DNA from: Hyphomicrobium sp. 99
GTDB lineage: Bacteria > Pseudomonadota > Alphaproteobacteria > Rhizobiales > Hyphomicrobiaceae
DNA: 64,000 bases
NCBI RefSeq assembly: GCF_000384335.2
Contig: NZ_KQ031382.1
Location: 2,553,545-2,617,544, forward strand
Direction: 5' to 3'
Shown: piece after piece, positions 54,198 to 62,469 of the stretch
Layout of the letters: the number at the start of each line of letters is the position of its first letter
Numbering within the stretch: the stretch's first letter is position 1
Notes under the pieces: model-generated
What the model was told of the DNA's origin: nothing
What the model saw: the letters and a program-made list of their open reading frames with translations, nothing else
Databases searched by the model: none
Translations under genes and position numbers: made by a program

Positions 54198-54632
54198 TCA
54201 GCGGTCGCCTTTGATGTAATGTTCGAGCTGCTCGATAATGAATTTTTGATCTGCGATGACGTTTTTGACGAGATCGCCGATCGAAACCAAGCCGATAACC
54301 TTCGTGTGCTCAAGGACCGGGAGATGGCGAACGGCCTTCGCGGTCATGATTGCCATGCACTCTTCGACGGTTTGATCGAGTCGGGTGCAGATGACTGTAG
54401 TCGACATGATCTCCCGCACCAGCGTCCTAGGAGAGGTCCGCCCCTTCAACACGACCTTCCGAGCGTAATCTCGTTCAGTGATGATCCCGGCGAGAATGCC
54501 GCCCTCGATGACGACTAACGCCCCAATCTGATGCTTCGCCATCATCTCAAGTGCGACCAGCACGGAAGCGTCTGGATGAATGTGATAGACTCCACACCCT
54601 TTCTGATCGAGCACATCTCTTACGGTTGCCAT
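54198..54632 (-). CDS. Paired CBS-domain protein
   Basis: A protein of 144 residues consisting of two CBS domains: TVRDVLDQKGCGVYHIHPDA, VVIEGGILAGIITERDYARK, then LVREIMSTTVICTRLDQTVE and HLPVLEHTKVIGLVSIGDLV. Stand-alone CBS pairs bind adenosine nucleotides or NAD and modulate partners. This type is common beside stress genes in alphaproteobacteria. Convergent with nothing; next gene upstream is the SDR. Confidence 0.9.
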   Translation of the reverse strand: MATVRDVLDQKGCGVYHIHPDASVLVALEMMAKHQIGALVVIEGGILAGIITERDYARKVVLKGRTSPRTLVREIMSTTVICTRLDQTVEECMAIMTAKAVRHLPVLEHTKVIGLVSIGDLVKNVIADQKFIIEQLEHYIKGDR

Positions 54633-54702
54633 CTTGGGTCACCTCTCGAAATCTGCGGCAACCACCAACGAGTATCTCAAAAACTGCAGCCATTTCGGAG
54701 GC

Positions 54703-55431
54703 TCATATGCCCCATCCAGTGACTGCTAGCACTTGCCCTGTCACTCCGGCGGATGCGTCGCTCGCCAGAAACGCAACGGCTTGAGCAACATCATCGCGTC
54801 TCGCCCAATGCTTGAGCTCTTTGGGCTTCATGGCGGCGATGTTGGATTCCGTATCTACTAAGCCAGGCGCCACAGCGTTGACACGGATGCCAACGTCACG
54901 TCCTTCGAGTGCGAACGTTCTCGTGAGCGCCTCGATGCCCGCTTTGGCGCAATTGTAGGCGACCATATTGGCTTGAGGCAGCCCGGCCCGGGCGAAGTTG
55001 ATGATGGTTCCACCCCCGCTAGCCCGCATGCGGACAAAGGCGGCGCGCGAGCACAGGAATGACGACAAAAGATTGTTGCTCATCTCATGCTGCCAGTCAT
55101 CCAAGGAGTGCTCCACAGCCGGCTTGTAACGCGTGAGCCCGCCCGCCAAGTTCACCAGAATATCGATGCGACCGTATTCCCGAACCATCCGATCGATCGC
55201 TTCATTCACTTGTTGCTCGTTAGTCAGATCGGCAGGTAGCGCCAGAACTCGAGCACCACGTGAGCGTAGCTCAGCAGCCCGCGCCTCAACATTGGCTCGA
55301 TTGCGAGCCGAGATAGCGAGACTCGCGCCAAGGTCAGCCAGCGCTTGGCATGCCGGGACCCCGATCTGTCCGCTCTTACTAACCCCAGTGACAAGAGCAA
55401 ACTTGCCATCCAACCCGCTCGCCATGGCCAT
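54703..55431 (-). CDS. SDR-family oxidoreductase
   Basis: A protein of 242 residues. The nucleotide-binding motif KFALVTGVSKSGQIGVPACQ departs from TGxxxGIG by a KSGQIG loop. NLAGGL sits at the NNAG position. The active tyrosine/lysine pair is in VAYNCAKAGIEALTR: expected YxxxK is YNCAK. An expected Ser before it appears as IINFARAGL, so the catalytic Ser is replaced. It may be weak or altered in activity. Substrate unknown. AAAGGAGATGG precedes the start. Confidence 0.85.
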   Translation of the reverse strand: MAMASGLDGKFALVTGVSKSGQIGVPACQALADLGASLAISARNRANVEARAAELRSRGARVLALPADLTNEQQVNEAIDRMVREYGRIDILVNLAGGLTRYKPAVEHSLDDWQHEMSNNLLSSFLCSRAAFVRMRASGGGTIINFARAGLPQANMVAYNCAKAGIEALTRTFALEGRDVGIRVNAVAPGLVDTESNIAAMKPKELKHWARRDDVAQAVAFLASDASAGVTGQVLAVTGWGI

Positions 55432-55474
55432 CTCCTTTTAAGTTACGCTTCTTGCTCGGCCAGCAAACTAGCTG

Positions 55475-56305
55475 TCAGTCCGCATGCGGAACGAAAGCAA
55501 CATGGGCGACCTTGCTCTCGACAGTTGTCACACCTTCAACGCCTTGCAGCAAACGCACCGCATCGACGATCATCTGTTGATCTGTCGTCGCTCCCGTGAG
55601 CAGCACCTTGCCGCTGAAAACATGCACATCAAGGCAATTTTGAACGGACTTGGCGCCGAACTGTCGATCCATGGCGGCCCGCGCGCGAAACAGGATGACC
55701 TCGTCCATCAGCACGTTGCGGGATCGCGCGGTCTCCTGAAATGTAGAGCTCTCTGCTAGGCGAACGATATGTTCGACGCAGTCTGCGACCGGGACCCGCG
55801 CGGTATTGAGCACGATCGCATAGAGCGACGGATCCTCCCAGTCGATTCCAAAAAGCTTTTGCATTGTTCCATTGTGAGCAGCGTCGCTGCGCTCGATTTC
55901 CCGACGTGCGTTTGCGGCGATGCCAACGCCGAGCCGCTCGATCAGGACTCTTTCACGAAAGAGCATCGGCGCACAGATACGCACGCATATGACATGCGGT
56001 ACGGACTTCAGGAGATAGGTGGCGCCCCAGCCCCTGATCAGCACGTTTCCCTTTACCGCCAGCTCCAGAATCTCTTGAGCCGTATACCGGGACATGCGCT
56101 TGCGATCGAGCGTCCACCGCTCCAGCAACGACGTCTCGCCTTCGAGAAATCGATGCACCTCGCTTTCCGGCATGCCGGCTCGTTCAGCAATGTCGTGCTC
56201 GACGATCTCATGGTGAACAATAGCAAGCCCCAATTGCTTTGCGAGGCCCACAGCAACTTCGCTTCCGCGCGTCGCCATCTCGCGCGTCATGGCAATGACA
56301 GCCAT
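55475..56305 (-). CDS. Cytidylate kinase-like domain fused to BON domain
   Basis: A protein of 276 residues starting at MAVIAMTREM (GGAGG 5 bases upstream). The first ~200 residues look like the cytidylate kinase-like family: IAMTREMATRGSEVAVGLAK, LVHHEIVEHDIAERAG, LIRGWGATYLL, VRICAPMLFRERV. The P-loop is atypical (TREMATRGSE). The last ~70 residues are a BON domain (CLDVHVFSGKVLLTGATTDQ, LLQGVEGVTTVESKV), normally a membrane- or surface-binding unit. No signal peptide. The combination suggests a regulatory nucleotide-binding protein. Activity on CMP is doubtful. Confidence 0.8.
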   Translation of the reverse strand: MAVIAMTREMATRGSEVAVGLAKQLGLAIVHHEIVEHDIAERAGMPESEVHRFLEGETSLLERWTLDRKRMSRYTAQEILELAVKGNVLIRGWGATYLLKSVPHVICVRICAPMLFRERVLIERLGVGIAANARREIERSDAAHNGTMQKLFGIDWEDPSLYAIVLNTARVPVADCVEHIVRLAESSTFQETARSRNVLMDEVILFRARAAMDRQFGAKSVQNCLDVHVFSGKVLLTGATTDQQMIVDAVRLLQGVEGVTTVESKVAHVAFVPHAD

Positions 56306-56672
56306 TGTATCCTCCATTGCGGCATCGCGTGCCGGAGGATGCGCTGGTAGGCCCAACGGCCCGCCAAGCAGCATTGCGGGTACCTTAGAACTCGCGCTTC
56401 GCCGCCCAATAGATCCAATCCAAAAAATTTTAGGCCGTTGTTTCCCCCCTCGCAACTCGTACGAAGTGCCTTGGCAAGGTTATTGACGCTCGCCCGGGCG
56501 GACCGCCCCACACACGCAATGGGCGTATTGCATTGCGGTAACGTGCGCGATTGATCAAATTTTTCGATTCAGGCTGCAGCGTCCTTGAACGCGTTCGACG
56601 AACAATTACCTCAAATATACCGATGCGAATTCCCATGATGGGACTCGCGATGTCAACCGGAGGAGGTTGGCA

Positions 56673-57038
56673 ATGGATGCAAAGCAAAACATCACAAGCG
56701 ATTGGCAGGACTCGGTCAACGTCCTGCTCGGAATTGTACTGTTCATCTCACCTTGGGCGCTAAACTACGTAACAGAAGGCAGCGCTGCACTGAATGCACA
56801 CCTCGTTGGTGCCGTCATCACGTTGATGGCTCTGGCGGCTCTGTTTGCCTTCCGCGTCTGGGAGGAGTGGATCAGTGCCGTCTTGGGAGCCTGGCTGATC
56901 GTGGCGCCATGGGTGTTGAACTTCAGCGGCCATGCGGCCGCGACGCGTACAAGCGTGGTGATCGGCATCGCAGCAATCGTGCTAGCGCTGTGGTCGGCGA
57001 ACGAGCACACCTCAGGGCATATGAGTGCCGGAGGTTGA
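56673..57038 (+). CDS. SPW-repeat membrane protein
   Basis: A protein of 121 residues starting at MDAKQNITSD (GGAGGAGG upstream). Four membrane helices carry two SPW-type motifs (FISPWALNY, IVAPWVLNF), as in SPW-repeat proteins of unknown function. It is divergent from the kinase-BON gene. No partner other than decayed redox genes downstream. Confidence 0.88.
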   Translation: MDAKQNITSDWQDSVNVLLGIVLFISPWALNYVTEGSAALNAHLVGAVITLMALAALFAFRVWEEWISAVLGAWLIVAPWVLNFSGHAAATRTSVVIGIAAIVLALWSANEHTSGHMSAGG

Positions 57039-57058
57039 GGGAGCGGCCCGTTCATAGG

Positions 57059-57178
57059 CATACCCCGTGGATGCCCTTATCGAGTCCCGAATTTCGAGTA
57101 CGCGACCGAGACGCGCAAGGAGTACTTTCACGGTGAAAAGAAGCTGCTCGCTAACAGCGACCGCTGGGAGCGCGAATG
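57059..57178 (+). pseudogene. NuoI C-terminal fragment
   Basis: YPVDALIES, then after a frameshift [20 protein letters not shown] and ANSDRWERE with a stop, is the tail of a second NuoI-like protein. It resembles the end of the complete copy at 53187 but is not identical to it. Both cluster motifs are gone. Confidence 0.72.
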
Positions 57179-57515
57179 ATGTACTACGCCGACGAGAGAT
57201 GCATCAAGTGTAAGACCACGGACTGCGTCGAGCTCTATCCCGTCGATTGCTTCTAAGAGGGCGAGAATATGCTCGTCATTCACCTCGGCGAGTGCATCGA
57301 CTGCGGGGTGTGCCAACCAGAGTGCCCGGTCGATGCCATCAAACAGAACACCGGGCCTGGCCAACGAGAAGTGGCTCGAACTTAATCGCGAATACGCGCT
57401 GAAGTGGCCAAATATCACGGTCAAGAAGGAGATGCCGAACGATGCGCGCGCCCACTCGGAGGAACCAGGGAAATTCAAAAAATACTTTTCACCCAAGCCG
57501 GGTGAGGGCGGCTGA
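57176..57515 (+). pseudogene. fdxA: FdxA-type seven-iron ferredoxin, broken
   Basis: The frame reads [20 protein letters not shown] then YPVDCF and an in-frame TAA, then [20 protein letters not shown] and [11 protein letters not shown] frameshift near 57350 follows, then [20 protein letters not shown] and FKKYFSPKPGEGG. It is a recognisable [3Fe-4S][4Fe-4S] ferredoxin with one nonsense and one frame change. The start overlaps the NuoI relic stop. Confidence 0.85.
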
Positions 57516-58225
57516 GCAGGTGTATCTCGGGAACATAAGCAATGACTGCTTATGGCCCGGAGCGGTCGAAATCGCCTTGTCCGCTAAATGGTGAGCGGCG
57601 GACGCGCCCGATCCACGCGTAAACCACACGTCCCATCTGTCAGTGAGCGTCCGTTTTCTCGGCCTTTCAGCCATTGCCTTCGCCCAATCGATGACGACTT
57701 CGATCCGCCCACGCACCCGAGACGCTGTTTCGGGCATCGAATGCCAAATAGGTTGTATGGCGTCGAGGACCATTTCGGTCGTGACTGAGGAGACCGCCAC
57801 ACCACCGAACTTCGGATAGAGATAGCGCCGGAGGGTGCTGTGCCATTGCTCACAATGCTTCGCGTTCTTCCAGCTCGGCTCGTGCGCAGCCATGTAGGCT
57901 TCGGCGCACTCCTTGAACGTCATCGATCGAGCTTTATCCGCCGCCGCTTCAACTTCGGCTTGTCGCCTCACCTCGATTGGATCATGACCAATTTGTAGCT
58001 GCTGGCGCGCATCGGCAGCCAAAGTTCGCGCCGTAGCTAGGCTGACCGAAGTCACCGCGCCCAGACCAAGATAGCGCTGCCGCCGATCGAACAATAACGG
58101 AACACCCACGACTTGGATCCGCCCTTGTCCACCTTGAGATAGAGGCCAGCTCCGTCGGGATGCATTCCGACGGCCTTCACATTAGCAGCCTTGATCGCGT
58201 TCAGCCGGTGCGTGCTTTTCGCCAT
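57489..58225 (-). pseudogene. P4-type integrase beside tRNA-Tyr, truncated
   Basis: Starting at MAKSTHRLNAIKAANVKAVG, the N-terminal DUF4102-like domain (GAGLYLKVDKGGSKSWVFRY, then after a frameshift near 58085 RQRYLGLGAVTSVSLATART) and the core-binding domain (FKECAEAYMAAHEPSWKNAK, YPKFGGVAVSSVTTEMVLDA) are present. The catalytic R-H-R-Y domain is absent; the frame ends in unrelated sequence. It lies 147 bp from the tRNA 3' end, in the normal place of an island integrase. Confidence 0.85.
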
Positions 58226-58372
58226 CGCTCGTCCACAAATTGGTCCACAAACGCGAGGCCGATGGTAGGCGATTTGCCCCGACGTCAATAGACGCCAGAT
58301 CGGGATTTTCACTGATTTTATTAGATAATTTTCTCGCCAACCGACGTTAATCGACACTGGCAGAAGGGGTCT
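58226..58372 (-). repeat. Attachment-site flank between integrase and tRNA-Tyr
   Basis: 58312-58372 match 15144-15207 closely (CTGCCAGTGTCGATT, AAAATCAGTGAAAA) and the pair GTCCACAAATTGGTCCACAAA near 58231 has a relative at 15275. Together with the tRNA 3' end this forms the near end of a candidate island. Confidence 0.7.
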
Positions 58373-58457
58373 TGGTGGAGAGGGCTGGATTCGAACCAGC
58401 GTAGGCGAAGCCAACGGATTTACAGTCCGTCCCCTTTAGCCACTCGGGCACCTCTCC
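58373..58457 (-). tRNA. tRNA-Tyr (GTA anticodon)
   Basis: The minus strand gives GGAGAGGTGCCCGAGTGG, anticodon stem GGACTGTAAATCC, a long variable arm (GTTGGCTTCGCCTAC) and GGTTCGAATCC, ending CCTCTCCACCA with the CCA encoded. This is an 85-base class II tRNA, as expected for tyrosine in bacteria. It serves as the insertion point of the neighbouring integrase. Confidence 0.95.
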
Positions 58458-58790
58458 CCAGGCCGCTGATGCGGCTGTAGAAATGAAAGCGCCCTGCCAA
58501 CCGGGCAGGGCCTTCGCCCGCGTTATCTTCATCGGGGCCTTTCATGTCAATCGGAAAAGCGGCAATGTGCGCTTCGGCCCCCATCCCATTGCGGAAGAGA
58601 GCATTGCGGGCGGGCCTTAACGTCGAATTTTCGAGGCACCCCCCTGCAGAAACCACGTTTCAACAAACCGTGGCGCGATAAGAAGCGCTCTGGCAACTTT
58701 TCTTCCCGCCCGGCCAAAACGGCCTTCCACCCCAACGCACGCGCCCGGGACGCCCGCGGCCACGCCGAGGACGAGGATGGCCCCATACGC

Positions 58791-59495
58791 TTGTTTGGCC
58801 TGCACGCTGTCGAGGCGGCGCTGAAGAACCCAGCGCGCAAGGTCCTCCGCGTCCTTCTGACCGAAAACGCCGAACGGCGCCTTCTGGAGGCCGTGGGCAC
58901 GATCGAGCTGCCGATCGAGCGCGTCACCCCCCGCGACCTCGACAAGCTTCTAGGCGCCGATACGGTGCACCAGGGAGCGGCGCTCGACGTCGAACCCCTC
59001 CCCGAACCCGATTGGCACGATCTTGCCGCATCGGCAGGCGGACGTCCGCTCATCGTCCTCGACCAGGTGACGGACCCCCACAACGTCGGCGCGATTTTGC
59101 GCTCGTCAGCTGTTTTCGGCGCAAGCGGTCTTGTCATGACGCGCCGGCACAGCCCGCCCCTCAACGGTGTTCTTGCCAAGTCTGCATCAGGAGCCCTCGA
59201 ACTCGTTCCTGTCGCCCTCGTCGCCAATCTTTCGCGTGCCCTCGATGAACTGAAGGAGGCGGGCTTCGCCGTCGTTGGTCTCGACAGCGAAGGCGAACAA
59301 AGCATCGAAAGCCTCGATTGGTCGCAACCGACGGCTTTGGTGATGGGATCGGAAGGCAAGGGACTGCGCGAACTAACCCGCAAGACGTGCGATAGCCTCG
59401 CGCACATCACGACCGACGACACGCTCGCCAGCCTCAATGTGTCGAACGCGGCCGCGATCGCGCTTCACACGGCGCTGCTCGCACGAAAAAAATGA
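58791..59495 (+). CDS. rlmB: SpoU/RlmB-type 23S rRNA 2'-O-methyltransferase
   Basis: A protein of at least 234 residues. The substrate-binding domain opens LFGLHAVEAALKNPARKVL. The SPOUT motifs are QVTDPHNVGAILRSSAVFGA, ALVMGSEGKGLRELT and DTLASLNVSNAAAIALHTAL. It methylates G2251 in 23S rRNA in the characterised enzyme. The frame is open further upstream with a basic stretch (QKPRFNKPWRDKKRSGNFSS) typical of RlmB N-tails, but has no ATG, GTG or TTG before 58791. So the true start is unclear. Confidence 0.85.
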   Translation: MFGLHAVEAALKNPARKVLRVLLTENAERRLLEAVGTIELPIERVTPRDLDKLLGADTVHQGAALDVEPLPEPDWHDLAASAGGRPLIVLDQVTDPHNVGAILRSSAVFGASGLVMTRRHSPPLNGVLAKSASGALELVPVALVANLSRALDELKEAGFAVVGLDSEGEQSIESLDWSQPTALVMGSEGKGLRELTRKTCDSLAHITTDDTLASLNVSNAAAIALHTALLARKK

Positions 59496-59498
59496 AGG

Positions 59499-59537
59499 CG
59501 AAAAATGAAAACGGCCGGCGCGTTCCCGCGCCAGCCG
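59499..59537 (-). terminator. Intrinsic terminator of the minus-strand secreted-protein gene
   Basis: GGCGCG (59517-59522) pairs with CGCGCC (59527-59532), extended by CGGC/GCCG. Read on the minus strand it is followed by CGTTTTCATTTTTCG. It lies between the converging rlmB and 59563 genes. Confidence 0.65.
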
Positions 59538-59562
59538 CTAAATCCTGATCCGGCGATTTCGA

Positions 59563-59886
59563 TCAATCGCAGATGAGCGGACGTTCGCAGAGATATCGCC
59601 CGCCGCGGCAGACGGTATCGCCGAATTCGTTTTCAAAGCACCGGCGCCCTGACCAACGGCACTCTTCAGGGCCACGGTAGCAACGACCCTCGTCATAGCG
59701 CGAATAGTAGCGCGGACGGTCATGCGCTGCAGCAGCCGCGCCAAGAATGCCAAGGCCGATAATGCCCGCAGCAACACCAACGCCAACACCGGCGCCACGG
59801 CGCGCCTGCGCCTCTGGAGCGACAGCCATCATCATTGAACTCGCGACGGCAAGCGCCATCATCGCGTTGCCAAATCTTTTCATCAT
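59563..59886 (-). CDS. Small secreted Gly/Ala- and Cys-rich protein
   Basis: A protein of 107 residues starting at MMKRFGNAMM (GGGGGAT upstream). The signal peptide ends near APEAQA. A glycine-rich helix (GVGVGVAAGIIGLGILGAAA), perhaps membrane-inserted, is followed by a cysteine-rich tail (CYRGPEECRWSGRRCFEN, VCRGGRYLCERPLICD) with six or more cysteines. Function unknown. Proteins of this plan are common in Hyphomicrobiales. Confidence 0.75.
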   Translation of the reverse strand: MMKRFGNAMMALAVASSMMMAVAPEAQARRGAGVGVGVAAGIIGLGILGAAAAAHDRPRYYSRYDEGRCYRGPEECRWSGRRCFENEFGDTVCRGGRYLCERPLICD

Positions 59887-60001
59887 GGGTTGTATCCCCC
59901 TTAGCAAGAACTCGTACGCGTGCTCATCCCGCGAGCATGAGGATATTCTCAGAAGACCTATGAACATGTCCTGAATGCGAGCCCATCCCGCAGCGAAATC
60001 A

Positions 60002-60038
60002 TAAAAAAGAAACGCCCGGCCATCTCAATGACCGAGCG
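60002..60038 (-). terminator. Intrinsic terminator
   Basis: On the minus strand an 11-bp stem with two G-U pairs (60028-60038 with 60013-60023, loop TGAG) is followed by TTTCTTTTTT. It sits 35 bp after the stop of the 60073 gene. Confidence 0.75.
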
Positions 60039-60072
60039 CTATGAATTCCTGATCGGACTGAACGGCGTCCGC

Positions 60073-60405
60073 TTACCAATCGCCGCGGCGATGACCGCGA
60101 TAGTGCAGGCGGTGCCACTCGACGTGGTGGTAGCGCCTGTTCGGCGCGCCCCACGACGCATAGTATGGCGGCAACGGCCCCTTATAGCGGCTGATGATCG
60201 GACCGCCCCACTCGCCGGAGTTGTAGTAGGGATACCAGCCGCGTGGATCGTAATAATACGAATAGTACTGCTCGAGCGCTTCGTTGTGGTGGTATGGGCG
60301 GACCCTGAGATCGGGACTGTCCAAACCAAACGCAGAGGCCCCGCCGCTCGGCGCTAAAGAAGCTGCCGCAAGCACGGCCAGCGCCATCAAGGACTTAAAG
60401 CGCAT
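60073..60405 (-). CDS. Small secreted Tyr/His-rich protein
   Basis: A protein of 110 residues starting at MRFKSLMALA (AGGGAG upstream). The signal peptide ends in ASA (LAAASLAPSGGASA). The mature part is rich in Tyr, His, Arg and Trp (EQYYSYYYDPRGWYPYYNSG, RRYHHVEWHRLHYRGHRRGD). Similar envelope proteins are known in alphaproteobacteria without clear function. Confidence 0.75.
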   Translation of the reverse strand: MRFKSLMALAVLAAASLAPSGGASAFGLDSPDLRVRPYHHNEALEQYYSYYYDPRGWYPYYNSGEWGGPIISRYKGPLPPYYASWGAPNRRYHHVEWHRLHYRGHRRGDW

Positions 60406-60571
60406 CGGTGAACTCCCTGGTCGTTCTGGATGAGTTTCGCGCACGCATGACACGAAAGCAGCAAGAATCGTTGCTCAGACTATCTTAAGAACGCTTGAAT
60501 GCCATCCTGCGAACAACGGCCGAAGCCGAATTCAAACAGGCCGTTACATCTCTGCCAGTACCTTTGAGTCG

Positions 60572-62104
60572 TCATCGCGCATTGCGCCCCACCTTGGGCG
60601 AGATCAGCGTCAGCAAAATGATGTAGAGGTCGAAGCCGAGCGAGCAGTTGTCGATGTAATAGAGATCGTGATCGACACGTTGCCGCATCTGCTCCTCGGT
60701 ACGCGTCTCGCCTCGGAAGCCATTCACCTGCGCCCATCCCGTGATGCCGGGCTTGACGTTGAGCCGCCGCGGATAGAGTTCGATCCGCCGCTCGAAGAAA
60801 CGGTCATGCGCAACAGCGTGCGGACGCGGACCCACAAGAGACATTTCACCCTTGAGAACATTGATGAGTTGCGGCAGTTCGTCGAGAGACGTCCGCCGCA
60901 AGAAATTCCCGACGGCCGTGATGCGGCGATCATTCTCGGTCGCCTGAATGATGACGTCGCCATCGTCCAGCGACGACATGGTGCGGAATTTCCAAATGCG
61001 GAATTCCTCGGTGTTGTAGCCACGCCGGCGCTGCTTGAAGAACACCGGCCCGGGGCTATCGAGCTTTATGAGAAGAGCGATCGCCGCAAATAGCGGGCTG
61101 AGGATGAAGAGCGCTACTCCAGCGGCTACCATATCGAACCAACGCTTCGTGGCGGCCTCGAATGGGCCGAGCGGCGGTCTCGTCAAAGAGAGCGTCGCGG
61201 TTTGTCCGAACCGGGCGATGCGAGCGTCCTTGAACCTTCCGACCAAACCGCTCGTGCTCAAGTGCAAGGCAATCGGCAGAACATTGAAAGCATTGACCGC
61301 GCGCTCCAGAAACTCGCTGCGGTAAAGCGTGTTCGATATGACGATGTCTTCGACGCCGAGCATCCGGGCATTGGCGACGGCCGCGTCGAGCACAGCCTCG
61401 ACTTCTTTTGGCTCCCCCGCAATTTGGGGAACAGCAGTCCTCGCAATGACCCAAAAGCCCGTTGAGCCGTCGTTGATTTCCTTCTCGAGCGAGGCGATAT
61501 CGCGATCCGTCGCCACGATCATGACCTTGCGTCGGCGCACCCAACCGCGCGCCATGATGTAAGCCACGGCTCGGCTCAGCACAGCGTTGAGAGAGAGCAC
61601 ACCTGCAAGACCACACACGAAAAAGACGACCAGCCATCCGCGCGAGAATACGTGCGTGCTCTTTGTCAGAAAACCGATGACAGAAAGCCCAATGAAGACG
61701 AGACTCCACGTCAGAAAGACGCGGCCGGGGCTCCGCATCCCTTCCAACAAAACTCCGATGGCGTATTCGTCGCGAATGAGAAACGCCGAGGTGTAACCGA
61801 GCCCGGCGAGACTTCCGATCGCCGCATAGGTTTCGACGAACCCTTGCTCGCCGTAGACGAGCCAATGGTAAGTCATCCCGGTCGCGATCGCGATCAGAAC
61901 GATGCTGACAAGCTCAATAAGGAATGCAGCCGCGCCAAAACTCGTTTGGGTCAAAGCAAAACGTGAGAACCTTACGATGTTCGGCGAAGCTAGTCTTCGG
62001 GCACTACCAAGCACGGATACGTCTTCCTCGTCAGAACGGCCAAGGCAAGCCAAGGCCATGCCTGCCCCCAGCAATGCATTTGCCGGGCCGCGAGGGTGCG
62101 ACAT
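60572..62104 (-). CDS. Polyisoprenyl-phosphate sugar-1-phosphate transferase
   Basis: The protein is about 510 residues from [10 protein letters not shown]; a start at MALACLG is possible. About five membrane helices at the front ([38 protein letters not shown]) and a CoA-binding-like middle ([20 protein letters not shown]) precede the C-terminal bacterial sugar transferase domain ([70 protein letters not shown]). It starts exopolysaccharide repeat units on the lipid carrier. A GT26 gene lies divergently 365 bp away. Confidence 0.92.
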   Translation of the reverse strand: MSHPRGPANALLGAGMALACLGRSDEEDVSVLGSARRLASPNIVRFSRFALTQTSFGAAAFLIELVSIVLIAIATGMTYHWLVYGEQGFVETYAAIGSLAGLGYTSAFLIRDEYAIGVLLEGMRSPGRVFLTWSLVFIGLSVIGFLTKSTHVFSRGWLVVFFVCGLAGVLSLNAVLSRAVAYIMARGWVRRRKVMIVATDRDIASLEKEINDGSTGFWVIARTAVPQIAGEPKEVEAVLDAAVANARMLGVEDIVISNTLYRSEFLERAVNAFNVLPIALHLSTSGLVGRFKDARIARFGQTATLSLTRPPLGPFEAATKRWFDMVAAGVALFILSPLFAAIALLIKLDSPGPVFFKQRRRGYNTEEFRIWKFRTMSSLDDGDVIIQATENDRRITAVGNFLRRTSLDELPQLINVLKGEMSLVGPRPHAVAHDRFFERRIELYPRRLNVKPGITGWAQVNGFRGETRTEEQMRQRVDHDLYYIDNCSLGFDLYIILLTLISPKVGRNAR

Positions 62105-62469
62105 GGGAGTCTTCGCGACACCCGACGAAATGACCTGACCCCGCCTGCAAGTTGCAGAGGCGCTCTCGCACAGCAAATCATCCGAAAAACTTGAGATTTG
62201 CCCGCCTCCGCCGGGCCGACGGTGCAAACCCGATCCCCGCTCGCCGAGAGATGCGGACGATCCTCACGTCTGCCCGGACGGCCCATGAACCGTTCCAAAC
62301 CCTGCGGCACTCAACGTGCAATATCGGGACGATCGTCGACAAAAATGAAACAAATCGGTGCGGCGGCCAGCGCGGCCTCTTCCATTAAGGGCTCCGTGCC
62401 GCCTGTCTACCGCGAGGCATAGGACTTGCTCCGGCTCTGGCACGCGACAGCTGGATCAGAGAAGTCAAA
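62105..62469. other. Divergent promoter region of two polysaccharide genes
   Basis: Contains no protein-like frame. The likely promoters of the sugar transferase and of the GT26 gene are here, but I cannot place boxes with confidence. Confidence 0.4.
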
